Virus record (IMG/VR): IMGVR_UViG_3300017917_000405
Span: 30,729 to 94,728 of that record
Origin: a virus
DNA length: 64,000 nucleotides
Reading direction: 5' to 3' (one strand)
The notes below the pieces were generated by a model. It did no database searches. It saw only the letters and a program-made list of their open reading frames with translations, and was not told the origin of the DNA. This document shows positions 10,364 to 18,703 of this stretch, in pieces; positions within the stretch are counted from its first letter, which is position 1; every line of letters begins with the position of its first letter. Position numbers and translations under genes: made by a program.

Positions 10364-11050
10364 TTAAGCATAAACTCTGTCGATGATCTTTCCATATGTT
10401 GCTGAAACGCCATCGGCTGCTACCTTTGTGCTGTCTGGAAGTAGACGGAAGTTAACTGGGAATACAGTTGCCTCATTTCTACGAATACCAACTTCAACGG
10501 TTTCCATAGAAAGAGCACGGTATCCAATGTAAACTCTTTCTGCCTTTGTCTTACCAGATACAACTGTCTTAAGGCTATCTGGGGCTGGACCAACGATTGC
10601 AATGGAACGCTCAATTGGTGAGTAACCAAGTGAACCACCGTTAACAATCATTTCCTGGCTGTTTGTACCAGATGCTACTGCGCTACCCAAGTCCTCATCT
10701 ACACCACCAAGGGTAATGAGAAGGTTCTCTAGGGTTGCCTCTGTGAGAGTTGTTGCTACCATAACTTGCTGACCCTGCTTGAAGATCTTAGCAACGTCAA
10801 GCAACTGGTCTACCTGTACTTCACCATAGTCTGGGGTAAAGGTAATTGATGCACCATCGCTGGTGTATCCAACGTTTCTCCACTTTGTATCGTCAACGTT
10901 GTCTGGGTCTTGGAATGTACCAGAAGCATCGAATGTTGTTGGTGACTTTGGAAGATCTGTTTCATCATATACTGATGTCTGTGATGTACCAATGTAAAGT
11001 ACACCAGCACCTACAACGATGTTCTTAGCGTTATTCTGAACTGCTGCCAT
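10364..11050 (-). CDS. Major tail protein (tail tube)
   Basis: 228 residues, preceded by an AAAAGGAGGTG ribosome binding site. It lies between the connector genes and the tail assembly chaperones and is followed by a strong hairpin, the normal setting for the tail tube subunit. Sequence features match tube proteins: no Cys, beta-rich, N-terminal NIVVGAGVLYIG, central loop segment with Asp/Gly (GGVDEDLGS) and C-terminal YGKIIDRVYA. It polymerises into rings around the tape measure. Confidence 0.85.
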   Translation of the reverse strand: MAAVQNNAKNIVVGAGVLYIGTSQTSVYDETDLPKSPTTFDASGTFQDPDNVDDTKWRNVGYTSDGASITFTPDYGEVQVDQLLDVAKIFKQGQQVMVATTLTEATLENLLITLGGVDEDLGSAVASGTNSQEMIVNGGSLGYSPIERSIAIVGPAPDSLKTVVSGKTKAERVYIGYRALSMETVEVGIRRNEATVFPVNFRLLPDSTKVAADGVSATYGKIIDRVYA

Positions 11051-11095
11051 GTTTTATTTTGCACCTCCTTTTTCTTTTAAAATAGGGTGCTTCCT

Positions 11096-11113
11096 CATGA
11101 TAATTTTATCATG
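11096..11113. other. Small perfect hairpin between connector and tail tube genes
   Basis: CATGATAA / TTATCATG with a two-base centre lies just downstream of the stop of the 196-residue connector gene and before the strong ribosome binding site of the tail tube gene. It could be a processing or attenuation site; it lacks a T-tract, so it is not a convincing intrinsic terminator. Confidence 0.35.
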
Positions 11114-11120
11114 CAGATGC

Positions 11121-11711
11121 TTATGATTTAGCGTATTCATACATCAGAACGATAGATGATGAGTTTCTAGTGTAATCATAGCCTTCATTATCGCTGATAT
11201 ATGATCCTTGAACACATTTTATGCTTTTAAATGAGATACCTACAAGTTCATCTACGCCACCAGTATTTATACCGTTAGCAATCCACTCGTTTACACGCTC
11301 TGCGGTAGTATCAAATCTATTGAGCAAATCAAAAACAAAGTTCTTGATTTCATTAATTCGATATGTCTCTCCAATAATCTCAAGTTTGCCCTGCTCTTTT
11401 GTAATAGGCCAAAACGTTCCAGATGTTTGCGAGAATATATAATCATATACTACATATGCTGGACCTGTTGGATTAGTTGTTGGGCTATACCAACCAGTAG
11501 AATCTGTCTGCACCTTAGCAAAGAATGGACAGTCGTCAAAAGTTGGAGATGCTATTCCCCAAAGAGTTGCCTTGTCTTGTCTTAATGCCTCTGCCCACAC
11601 ATACTGAGAAATAATATAAATTGGAATATATTCTAAATCCCATATTCTAGAAGATGTTTCTCCACGAATAACACCGTCATATCTTGTGTCTATCCAATTG
11701 TTATAACTCAT
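11121..11711 (-). CDS. Tail terminator / head-tail connector protein
   Basis: 196 residues, overlapping the preceding connector gene by four bases and placed immediately before the tail tube gene, where siphoviruses encode the tail terminator. It has mixed alpha/beta composition with a helix-rich segment (EIKNFVFDLLNRFDTTAERVNEWI). No catalytic motif is visible. Assignment by synteny. Confidence 0.65.
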   Translation of the reverse strand: MSYNNWIDTRYDGVIRGETSSRIWDLEYIPIYIISQYVWAEALRQDKATLWGIASPTFDDCPFFAKVQTDSTGWYSPTTNPTGPAYVVYDYIFSQTSGTFWPITKEQGKLEIIGETYRINEIKNFVFDLLNRFDTTAERVNEWIANGINTGGVDELVGISFKSIKCVQGSYISDNEGYDYTRNSSSIVLMYEYAKS

Positions 11712-12445
11712 ACGTCAATCCTTTCTACTGACTTTACAATATCTTCTGCTGCTCTTGAAGCATCTCCTAGAACACCTGAAATATTTTTCTTTGTTACTCG
11801 TGGAACGATAACTCTTGATTTTCTTTCCATTCCTTTAGTAATCTTATCAAAGAATCCTAAAGTAGTTAGAGATTTTGTAAAGTGATACTGCATAAAGTTT
11901 GATGTCTCATTTTCAAATGATCCTGCAACGTAGTCGCCACCAGGGTTTGGAACGAAACTTGGCTTGCTAGTAAAGACAGTATTTCCTTTATATTGATATT
12001 TTAGTTTTTGTACATTTTTTGGATAAATAGTTACAGGCTCTCCAATTTCCATTACGAAAGCCTTATTGTAAAACATATATCCATCTCTATTTGGCTCTGT
12101 AGATTGTAAAAGATTAAAATTAATGGTTACTGGATCTGTGTCAGACAGGCTGTATTCAAAGAGTCTTGCATTTGGATCTCCAGTTTTATCCCATTCATAA
12201 ATATGATGAAAACTTTTGTGATCTGATCTCGCCTTAGCGTCTAGCATTTTAAAATAGTATTCTGTAGCGCCTCGCGCACCTGACCTTAAAATTCTTCTTC
12301 TTAAGTTTCCCTGTGTAAGTTGATTTACCATTTCGGCGTCAAATGCCACAACGTTTCTAATTTTATTTACTAGACCACCAGTATTAAAGGATAACAGTTG
12401 TGTTTTGCCGTTTATTCTAGTTATTGGGGAGGTATTTAGTCTCAT
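11708..12445 (-). CDS. Head-tail connector protein (neck)
   Basis: 245 residues, overlapping both neighbours by four bases. It contains a long basic N-terminal half (RRRILRSGARGATEYYFKMLDAKARSD) and a central region that mentions bulky tail-interface-like loops. By position it is probably equivalent to HK97 gp10-like neck proteins. No enzymatic features. Confidence 0.6.
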   Translation of the reverse strand: MRLNTSPITRINGKTQLLSFNTGGLVNKIRNVVAFDAEMVNQLTQGNLRRRILRSGARGATEYYFKMLDAKARSDHKSFHHIYEWDKTGDPNARLFEYSLSDTDPVTINFNLLQSTEPNRDGYMFYNKAFVMEIGEPVTIYPKNVQKLKYQYKGNTVFTSKPSFVPNPGGDYVAGSFENETSNFMQYHFTKSLTTLGFFDKITKGMERKSRVIVPRVTKKNISGVLGDASRAAEDIVKSVERIDV

Positions 12446-12894
12446 ACCTCTTCATCCAATACAAGAGATTGAATATCTTGTCTTTTAAGTATTGTTTCGT
12501 ATCCAAGAACAGTTCCATCAAAGTCTACTAGTGGTGTAGATCCATTGACCTCAAAAATGGTTGCTCCAGCAATCCCAGCAGAAGTATTTTCTTCTTTCCA
12601 TACAAGTATGCTGCTTGAGTTTCTAATATTTGATACGCGATATGTTGATGGAATTGGATCTGATGACCTTAGTTTAACTTCTTCTTTAGTAAGAATAATT
12701 GATTGATTTGATGATACTTCTGTTGAGTTTGTCCCACTAGACTTTGTTACATATCCTTTTGCAAGACAGTCGATAGTATCTACCACAGACCACTTCTTCT
12801 CTATCTCACCATTTTTCATATTATTTACAGTAGAAGTAACATCGTATAAATCTGCTTTCATTGAATACATCGAAGATGTTGTACATCTAAACAT
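12442..12894 (-). CDS. Head closure / head-tail stopper protein
   Basis: 150 residues. It is the second gene after the adaptor and has the size and beta-rich make-up expected of head-completion stoppers, which plug the portal after packaging. The start at 12894 shares its A with the upstream stop. Function is inferred from gene order only. Confidence 0.6.
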   Translation of the reverse strand: MFRCTTSSMYSMKADLYDVTSTVNNMKNGEIEKKWSVVDTIDCLAKGYVTKSSGTNSTEVSSNQSIILTKEEVKLRSSDPIPSTYRVSNIRNSSSILVWKEENTSAGIAGATIFEVNGSTPLVDFDGTVLGYETILKRQDIQSLVLDEEV

Positions 12895-13787
12895 TAGATT
12901 GCCCTAAAGTTAAACTTCTTATATTGAGCAAGCAATGAATCAACGAAGATGTTTCCACTACCAAGACTAATTGAGTCTGCAAACGATAGGCTGAATGCAT
13001 CATTTGAAATAGACTTAATACCCTTTGAGCGATACCCAAAGTCTTGACAAAGAAATTGTTCTACTAGAAGTACGGTTGCAAGATATACGTTATGCGGAAC
13101 AAATTTTTCTCCAAATTCTCCATAAAACATATATCTTGAACCCTTTTTAAATATTGGAGATGATCCAATTACCGTAGTCTCTGCCCATTCTAGAATATCT
13201 TCACCTTCATTAGCAAAGCGCAATTGATATCCACTTGGAGAGATTGCTAAAACCCTGTCCCAATAGTTTAGAGTTGGATCTGCGGTAGTGTCATATAGAA
13301 GTTCATCGTTCTGATAAATTTTTGATACTGATACTACTTTATCGTTTAGATTAATTGCATCAGATCCTTGACCAAATGACTCAGACTTTGTATTCTTAAA
13401 AGCAAATGATGCAATATTACTGTCTATCCATGATCTTGCCATTCTTTCTAAATCTATAATTTTTGCATCTGGGTATTCAGTTGAGTCTAGTGATAGTTCT
13501 GATCTGATCTGAGAAGCAGTTGCGTATGGCCTTACAATGGCAATCTCATAGTTTGTAGATGCTCCTCCATTATAAGAAACAGAAAGAATTGCATGTCTGT
13601 CATATGCCGCCTGAGCCTTTGTAAGAACAATATTAAACGTTGTTCCAGATACTAGCGTTCCGTTTCCACTAGCAAATTGAGATCCTGTGTCAATATCCGT
13701 GAGAGTATACGCAAGCGTTGTTGTTCCAGATGGAGCAATTATGGATATTGTTAGTGTAGAGTCATACTCTCTTAGATATTCTTTCAT
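12894..13787 (-). CDS. Head-tail adaptor with N-terminal Ig-like segment
   Basis: 297 residues. Residues about 1-88 look like an all-beta immunoglobulin-like domain (LTISIIAPSGTTTLAYTLTDID...). The C-terminal two thirds contain the helical pattern of gp6-like head-tail adaptors (ATASQIRSELSLDSTEYPDAKIIDLERMARSWID and a later HNVYLATVLLVEQF helix). It would bind the portal ring. The fused beta domain may be displayed at the neck. Confidence 0.65.
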   Translation of the reverse strand: MKEYLREYDSTLTISIIAPSGTTTLAYTLTDIDTGSQFASGNGTLVSGTTFNIVLTKAQAAYDRHAILSVSYNGGASTNYEIAIVRPYATASQIRSELSLDSTEYPDAKIIDLERMARSWIDSNIASFAFKNTKSESFGQGSDAINLNDKVVSVSKIYQNDELLYDTTADPTLNYWDRVLAISPSGYQLRFANEGEDILEWAETTVIGSSPIFKKGSRYMFYGEFGEKFVPHNVYLATVLLVEQFLCQDFGYRSKGIKSISNDAFSLSFADSISLGSGNIFVDSLLAQYKKFNFRAI

Positions 13788-14185
13788 TATTCACCGCTAT
13801 AAAAAGCGGAGACCTCCTTTGGCGTTGCTTCTCTAATACGATGACTAGATCTGCTAAGTATTTCTTCTGCAATTTGTCTATCTACTACTTTATATGGCTC
13901 ATCCTTTGTAAAAAGAATTCCTTTTACTAGGTACGCCGCCTGTGGATATATTGTTGTTAAGATTACCTCTGATTTAGTGTGATCTGTTACTTTTATTGAA
14001 TCTTCTTTCTTTTCAACATTTCCACCGTCAATTGAATTAATACTGTTTAAATAATCTTGTTCTGTAAAATTATTATCTTTAAATATTTTTAATATTTCTG
14101 CTTTCTTTTTAGCGTCACCAATATCAATTCCGCTAATTCTAGCAATCTTCTTTAGTTCTGCAACTGTTTTATCTGAAAAAGACAT
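13787..14185 (-). CDS. Small SAP/HeH-domain head protein
   Basis: 132 residues. The N-terminus (TVAELKKIARISGIDIGDAKKKAEILKIF) matches the SAP/HeH or Rho-N type helix-extended-helix motif, followed by an acidic linker and a beta-rich C-terminal domain (YPQAAYLVKGILFTKDEPYKVV). Similar small proteins sit between capsid and connector genes in many actinophages. Precise role unknown. Confidence 0.6.
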   Translation of the reverse strand: MSFSDKTVAELKKIARISGIDIGDAKKKAEILKIFKDNNFTEQDYLNSINSIDGGNVEKKEDSIKVTDHTKSEVILTTIYPQAAYLVKGILFTKDEPYKVVDRQIAEEILSRSSHRIREATPKEVSAFYSGE

Positions 14186-14225
14186 TATTCCTCCTTTTTA
14201 TATTTTACTATAAAAAAATGATGAA

Positions 14226-14247
14226 GCCCCGCCATTTCTGACGGGGC
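14226..14247 (-). terminator. Rho-independent terminator after major capsid gene
   Basis: GCCCCG and CGGGGC arms flank a 10-base loop. On the minus strand the hairpin is followed by TTCATCATTTTTTTATAG, a good T-tract. It lies 20 bases after the capsid stop and would partly isolate the abundant capsid message. Confidence 0.85.
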
Positions 14248-14267
14248 AACATCTATGTTTAGAACAA

Positions 14268-15299
14268 TTATGCCTGCTCTGCGTATGCAACTGCTGACTT
14301 CTCTTCAACCATAACGCCGAAACGAACGTATACGGTGTACTCAATCGTGTCCTTCTTTGGCTTAAACTCGCGGTGTACTGTAACATCGCGCTGGAAGCCC
14401 CAAACACGGTTGCTTGGAAGAGTGATATCTGCGTAGTTGTCTGGGTAGAGAGGAACCTCAAGAACTGGAATGCCGAAGACGCGGTATTGTGCGCCTGAAG
14501 CACCGCCGAGGCGGGGAACCTGTCCGTCAATTACACGGACTGCTACTTCCTCAGGTACAGAACCCAACTTGCGTAGGTCTGCAACTAGTTCTGTGATGTG
14601 CTTGCTATTGGTGTAGAACTTAAGACCATCACGACGCGCCTTGAACTTACGGGGAAGTGCGTTGTAAAGAGCCTCAAGTGCGTCTAGGCCAAACTTCTCT
14701 GTTGAAGCAGAAGCGTTGTCCCAGATACCAGCCATATCAGCAATCGCTGCTGCTGCCTCATGACCCTCATCTGAAGTGTCACGAATCTGCTTAACGAAGC
14801 CGTTTAGTGTGTTCTGGTAGTAACCTGATGTTGAACCAGATGCACCATTGATAGCAATATCTTCAAGGTCATTACCAAACTGAGCAGCCATCAAGCGTAC
14901 AACGTGATCCTCAAGAGCATCACCCTCAATGTTATCCTCAAGGGACTCTGTTGAGAGTTCGTAGTCTAGACGGAACTTGGTTGTTGTGATTTCCAACTTG
15001 GTGAACTGTGCAGTTGAGTTAGTGCCTGTGTTATCTGCCTGAGTTGCCTTTGCAACTAGACGAGTACCAACTCTTACCTTATCAATTTCTGCTGTGTTGC
15101 CGCGCATGGTAATTCTACGACCATCTTGTGCGAGTACCATCTCATCGAACATGTAGTCGATGAACTGACGGGACTGCTCTGGGCTAAGAACACCGCCAGT
15201 ATCGCCTGCAGGTGCATTGGCTGTTGTCATTGCGCCTGGTGATTCTAGTGGTGAAATAAAAGTACCTGAAGCGGCAGCCTTATTGATTACATCACTCAT
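14268..15299 (-). CDS. Major capsid protein (HK97 fold)
   Basis: 343 residues. I chose the ATG at 15299 (MSDVINKAAA) because it follows a GGTAGGTGAAAAG leader; an upstream in-frame start would overlap the protease gene. It lies after the protease-scaffold gene and before a strong terminator, as expected. The sequence has HK97-like parts: an acidic N-arm with QSRQFIDYMFDEM, a long spine helix region, an EFKPKKDTIEY-type P-domain strand and a C-terminal VYVRFGVMVEEKSAVAYA segment typical of phage capsid proteins. Confidence 0.88.
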   Translation of the reverse strand: MSDVINKAAASGTFISPLESPGAMTTANAPAGDTGGVLSPEQSRQFIDYMFDEMVLAQDGRRITMRGNTAEIDKVRVGTRLVAKATQADNTGTNSTAQFTKLEITTTKFRLDYELSTESLEDNIEGDALEDHVVRLMAAQFGNDLEDIAINGASGSTSGYYQNTLNGFVKQIRDTSDEGHEAAAAIADMAGIWDNASASTEKFGLDALEALYNALPRKFKARRDGLKFYTNSKHITELVADLRKLGSVPEEVAVRVIDGQVPRLGGASGAQYRVFGIPVLEVPLYPDNYADITLPSNRVWGFQRDVTVHREFKPKKDTIEYTVYVRFGVMVEEKSAVAYAEQA

Positions 15300-15327
15300 T
15301 ATTAACTTTTCACCTACCTTTCTTTTA

Positions 15328-16761
15328 TTAGTTAAATAGTTCGGTGGAACCGAGGAAGCGCCCACCCCACTTAGACTTTCGAATAGTGGTTTCTTCTGGA
15401 GCAGTTGTGAACTCTCCAGACTTCTTTACTGCTGAATCATCCTCAAGTGAGTTAACACGAGAGTTAACTTCACCGATAACAGAATTAATATCAGCAAGAG
15501 CCTTTGATAGTTCGTCGTACTTGCCTGTAAGAGCCTTTGTAACGTCTGCTACTGCGGAAGCAAGAGTATTAATTGCTTCTGCTGTGCGCTCGTTATGCTC
15601 TGTAACATTAACGACAAATTCATTGAAAGACTTATTGATTTCGTCAGCCGCCTCACCGTTTTCGGTGGAAGCGTCTGCGGCCTCACCAGCATCAGCCTTT
15701 TCGACTGATTCCTCTTCTGGTGTTGATGTATCGTCAGAAGTCTCAGTCTCGTCGGACTTTTCTACAACTTCTGCTGTCTCATCGACAATATCATCTGTCT
15801 TAGCAACTTCAACATCTTCTACAGTTTCTTCTACTGTTTCGTTTTCAGCCACTTCAACACCTCCTTTTGTAATTTGGTCGGCAACTGACTGACTTTCAAT
15901 TGCCTGTTCTGCTACATCGCTGTGTAGCAAGTCTGATTTTCTAGTGCGCTTTACGCCACTCTTAAACTTTCCCTGCTCAGGGTACTCATCAATAACGTCT
16001 TCACTAGTAATTGTATTTACATTTTCTACTTTTTCGAATGAATCTACTATGATAGAAATTGACTTTGTAAGATCATCTGAGTCAAGAACGTCTATCCAGC
16101 CAATATTTTCAAGTGACTTCTCGCAAAGAAGGCAGTCTTTTGTTTCTGCAATATCTGTAAATGCCATTTGGTCTGTCTCGCACCAAAAAACGTTTTGAAT
16201 GTCTGACTTATTAAAGATACCGTCTGCTATGGCAGTACCAGATTCAGTCTTTTGGATTGAGAAAATATTTGCTAGTTGATTTGCTGGGCTATCTACTAGA
16301 GAAAGTTCTACGAGATCATAATCTTTAATAATTCTAACGTTCTTGTCGATAGACTTATCAAAAACCATTTCTGAGTCCTTAATGTTTCCTCCAATAGAAA
16401 ATCCTGTGAGTGTTCCGTCAAGTACCATTTCCCAGACATTATCTGCGCCCTTTGAAATATATGTATCTACAAATACTCCAGAATATTGCTTGTTATCTTC
16501 TTTATTAAAAAATGATTCCTGTCTAAAGTTAACAACTTTGCCAGCAGGAATTGGCTGATGCATTAGTCTTACATTGCCACGGAAGTTTTCAAAAGCCTTT
16601 CTAGAAGCCTCTGATGTTACTGTATCGCCTTGACGATCAATATTGTCTAATGTAGCAAAGCCAGAAACAATTCTCTTTTCCTTGTCAACCTTTGAGATTG
16701 GCATGGTGAGAGTTACATTGTCGCCGTCGCTTGAGAAGTGTGCTTTTTGAAAATCTACCAT
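15328..16761 (-). CDS. Prohead protease (XkdF-like) fused to scaffold
   Basis: 477 residues. Residues about 1-165 match XkdF/prohead serine protease domains (RIVSGFATLDNIDRQGDTV, LMHQ, GFSIGG, LVELSLVDSPAN). The middle has two Cys pairs. The C-terminal half (about 275-475) is extremely Glu/Asp/Val/Thr-rich and ends in a heptad-like helix, the profile of a scaffolding core. Capsid maturation would follow cleavage of the scaffold. It sits between portal and capsid genes. Confidence 0.85.
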   Translation of the reverse strand: MVDFQKAHFSSDGDNVTLTMPISKVDKEKRIVSGFATLDNIDRQGDTVTSEASRKAFENFRGNVRLMHQPIPAGKVVNFRQESFFNKEDNKQYSGVFVDTYISKGADNVWEMVLDGTLTGFSIGGNIKDSEMVFDKSIDKNVRIIKDYDLVELSLVDSPANQLANIFSIQKTESGTAIADGIFNKSDIQNVFWCETDQMAFTDIAETKDCLLCEKSLENIGWIDVLDSDDLTKSISIIVDSFEKVENVNTITSEDVIDEYPEQGKFKSGVKRTRKSDLLHSDVAEQAIESQSVADQITKGGVEVAENETVEETVEDVEVAKTDDIVDETAEVVEKSDETETSDDTSTPEEESVEKADAGEAADASTENGEAADEINKSFNEFVVNVTEHNERTAEAINTLASAVADVTKALTGKYDELSKALADINSVIGEVNSRVNSLEDDSAVKKSGEFTTAPEETTIRKSKWGGRFLGSTELFN

Positions 16762-16791
16762 AGCAATATAATTATATAACTTTATTCTTTA

Positions 16792-18345
16792 TTACGCTTG
16801 CTGTCTACCGTCACCTTGTGTTGCGCGACCAGTTTCATTAACATCTGGAGCATTTGATTGACGCTGTTGGTCTCTTAAACGATTTCCATTTGCTTGCGTT
16901 CTTTGCTCTGCTGCTCCTTGTGCTGTAAGTTGAACTGGTTCATCGCCGCCTGGAATACTAGACATACCCATTCTTGTTCTTACTTCATTTGGAACAACAA
17001 CCTTCATTCTTAAGTAAATTTCATCAATCTTACTTTGAGTTGCTTCATCTGTAAGAGTTAATTCATTAAACTCAAGTCTGAATACGTTTGTTTTTTCTGC
17101 AACAATACGATTAATTTTCTTTTCTAATGTATCTTGTGCAGGTCTTGTAACCTGTTCCTTGAATGTTCTGTCTGCTTCACGAGCAGCGGCTAGACCAACA
17201 TTTTCTGTCATTCCAACCTTTGACCCTGGAACGCGGTGTGACATAAGAACTTCTCTATCATTTGCCTTTCTATAGTTTTCAAATGATGAGTCTTGAACCT
17301 TTGTTTCAATTGGCTCCATCTTAACTTCAACTTTATTATTTCCATCATCTGGTGGAAGTGGAACAATAACAGTTCTATGTGATTGACCACGGAGATTGTT
17401 TGAGAAGAATTCAAAAAGTTTTTCTTCTGATTGTGGAGAAATCTTTGCTCCCTTAATCCAAAGAATGTATCTTGGAACAGCCTTATTCTCAAAGTATTCA
17501 AGATTGAACCTTGACGCAAACTCTGTTCCAGCCATTGCATTCTTTGCTGCAACAATTGCTGGTACACCATAATATGTGCTTGTTGGGCTATAGGTCTTTA
17601 GATGAATAATCTCATTTGGCCTTGGGTCATTTCCTATTGGGTTTCCTGTAGATTCGTCCTGATAGTTTTTGAAGAATACTGCTTTGCCATTAACAATTTG
17701 TACAAAGCCGTCGCGCAAACGTCGCACGCGGATTGTTGCTGCAGGTATATGACCGATATAGCCAATTTCTCCAGTTGTTTTACGTCCAATTTCAATGTAC
17801 CCATTTCCAGTTGATTCCTGATCAATTAGTGCCTTTGTTAGAACAGCAACGAATGTCTCTTCATCGTTTCTTGATTCTAGCCACTCAATTGTCTGATTCT
17901 TCATTCTTGCAAGTTTTCTACGAGCGCGAGCAACTTGATCTGGATCTGTCATCTCTTCAAGTGTTTGAATAACATCTAGTGTTGGTTTAAGATCGTATCC
18001 AAGCCCAACAATATTTGCGACCTTTGCATTAATTGCAGAATAGTTTGGAGATGAAATTTCATAAATCTTTGCGAGGGCAGCAAGATTATATGGAGGTTCG
18101 ATAACATCAAAAATTCCATAGCCCATCTTCTCTGGCTGAATTTGTTTTGATGAACTTCCGTCGCCTGACTGCTCGTTATTATCAGCCTTTTCAAGTTTTC
18201 TTTTTGCGGATCGCTTAAAGTTGGTGCTTAGACCAGCAAACTTTAGCAGGTCTTCGCTTTCTAATTTAAAATCATCTTTATCTCCAAAGTTAACCCCAGT
18301 ATTTGAAGTTGCCTTTGATATTTTAACGCCCTCAATTTCTTGCAT
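16792..18345 (-). CDS. Portal protein
   Basis: About 517 residues from the ATG at 18345; an upstream in-frame start at 18381 would lengthen the overlap with the preceding gene. It matches PBSX-family phage portals: AALAKIYEISSPNYSAINAKVANIVGLGY core, IKTYSPT-type loop, GTEFASRFNLEYFENKAVPRYIL, and a late helical wing with HRVPGSKVG. The C-terminus is Gln/Asn-rich. It forms the dodecameric DNA gate. The terminase normally encoded just upstream is absent here. Confidence 0.92.
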   Translation of the reverse strand: MQEIEGVKISKATSNTGVNFGDKDDFKLESEDLLKFAGLSTNFKRSAKRKLEKADNNEQSGDGSSSKQIQPEKMGYGIFDVIEPPYNLAALAKIYEISSPNYSAINAKVANIVGLGYDLKPTLDVIQTLEEMTDPDQVARARRKLARMKNQTIEWLESRNDEETFVAVLTKALIDQESTGNGYIEIGRKTTGEIGYIGHIPAATIRVRRLRDGFVQIVNGKAVFFKNYQDESTGNPIGNDPRPNEIIHLKTYSPTSTYYGVPAIVAAKNAMAGTEFASRFNLEYFENKAVPRYILWIKGAKISPQSEEKLFEFFSNNLRGQSHRTVIVPLPPDDGNNKVEVKMEPIETKVQDSSFENYRKANDREVLMSHRVPGSKVGMTENVGLAAAREADRTFKEQVTRPAQDTLEKKINRIVAEKTNVFRLEFNELTLTDEATQSKIDEIYLRMKVVVPNEVRTRMGMSSIPGGDEPVQLTAQGAAEQRTQANGNRLRDQQRQSNAPDVNETGRATQGDGRQQA

Positions 18346-18664
18346 TTTTAAAAGTTTCCCTCCATGCGCCAGTATCACCATATGGCGTAAGACCGCTTAA
18401 CATTCTTTCTTTTTCAGACTCAAATTCTGATTCTGTTAGTCTTCCAACACCTGGAAGAAACTTTGCGGTTCCTTCTGGGCATCCCCAATATGCTGCTGCT
18501 TCTGCAATAATTTTCATTTTTTGAATATCATAGTTCCTTGATGGAATATTTAGGGTATTTCCATCATCATCCTGAAATGGATTTCCAGCCTTATCTAGCC
18601 AAATATATACACCAAAGTCTTCTGGATTTTCTACAGGAACAATTTTTTGTTGATGCTTTGACAT
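18332..18664 (-). CDS. Small protein upstream of portal
   Basis: 110 residues, overlapping the portal gene start. It is acidic, with a DKAGNPFQDDDGNTLNIPSR loop-like region and a C-terminal TPYGDTGAWRETFKNARN. I do not recognise the family. Its tight coupling to the portal gene suggests a virion or assembly function. Confidence 0.7.
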   Translation of the reverse strand: MSKHQQKIVPVENPEDFGVYIWLDKAGNPFQDDDGNTLNIPSRNYDIQKMKIIAEAAAYWGCPEGTAKFLPGVGRLTESEFESEKERMLSGLTPYGDTGAWRETFKNARN

Positions 18665-18703
18665 GACACAATAATACCATTTTAGACATTAAAATGTCAC
18701 TTG

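Noticed and set aside
15344-15892. 182-codon plus-strand frame opposite the protease-scaffold gene
   Set aside because: It mirrors the Glu/Val-rich scaffold codons, giving a Ser-rich shadow with no start signal.
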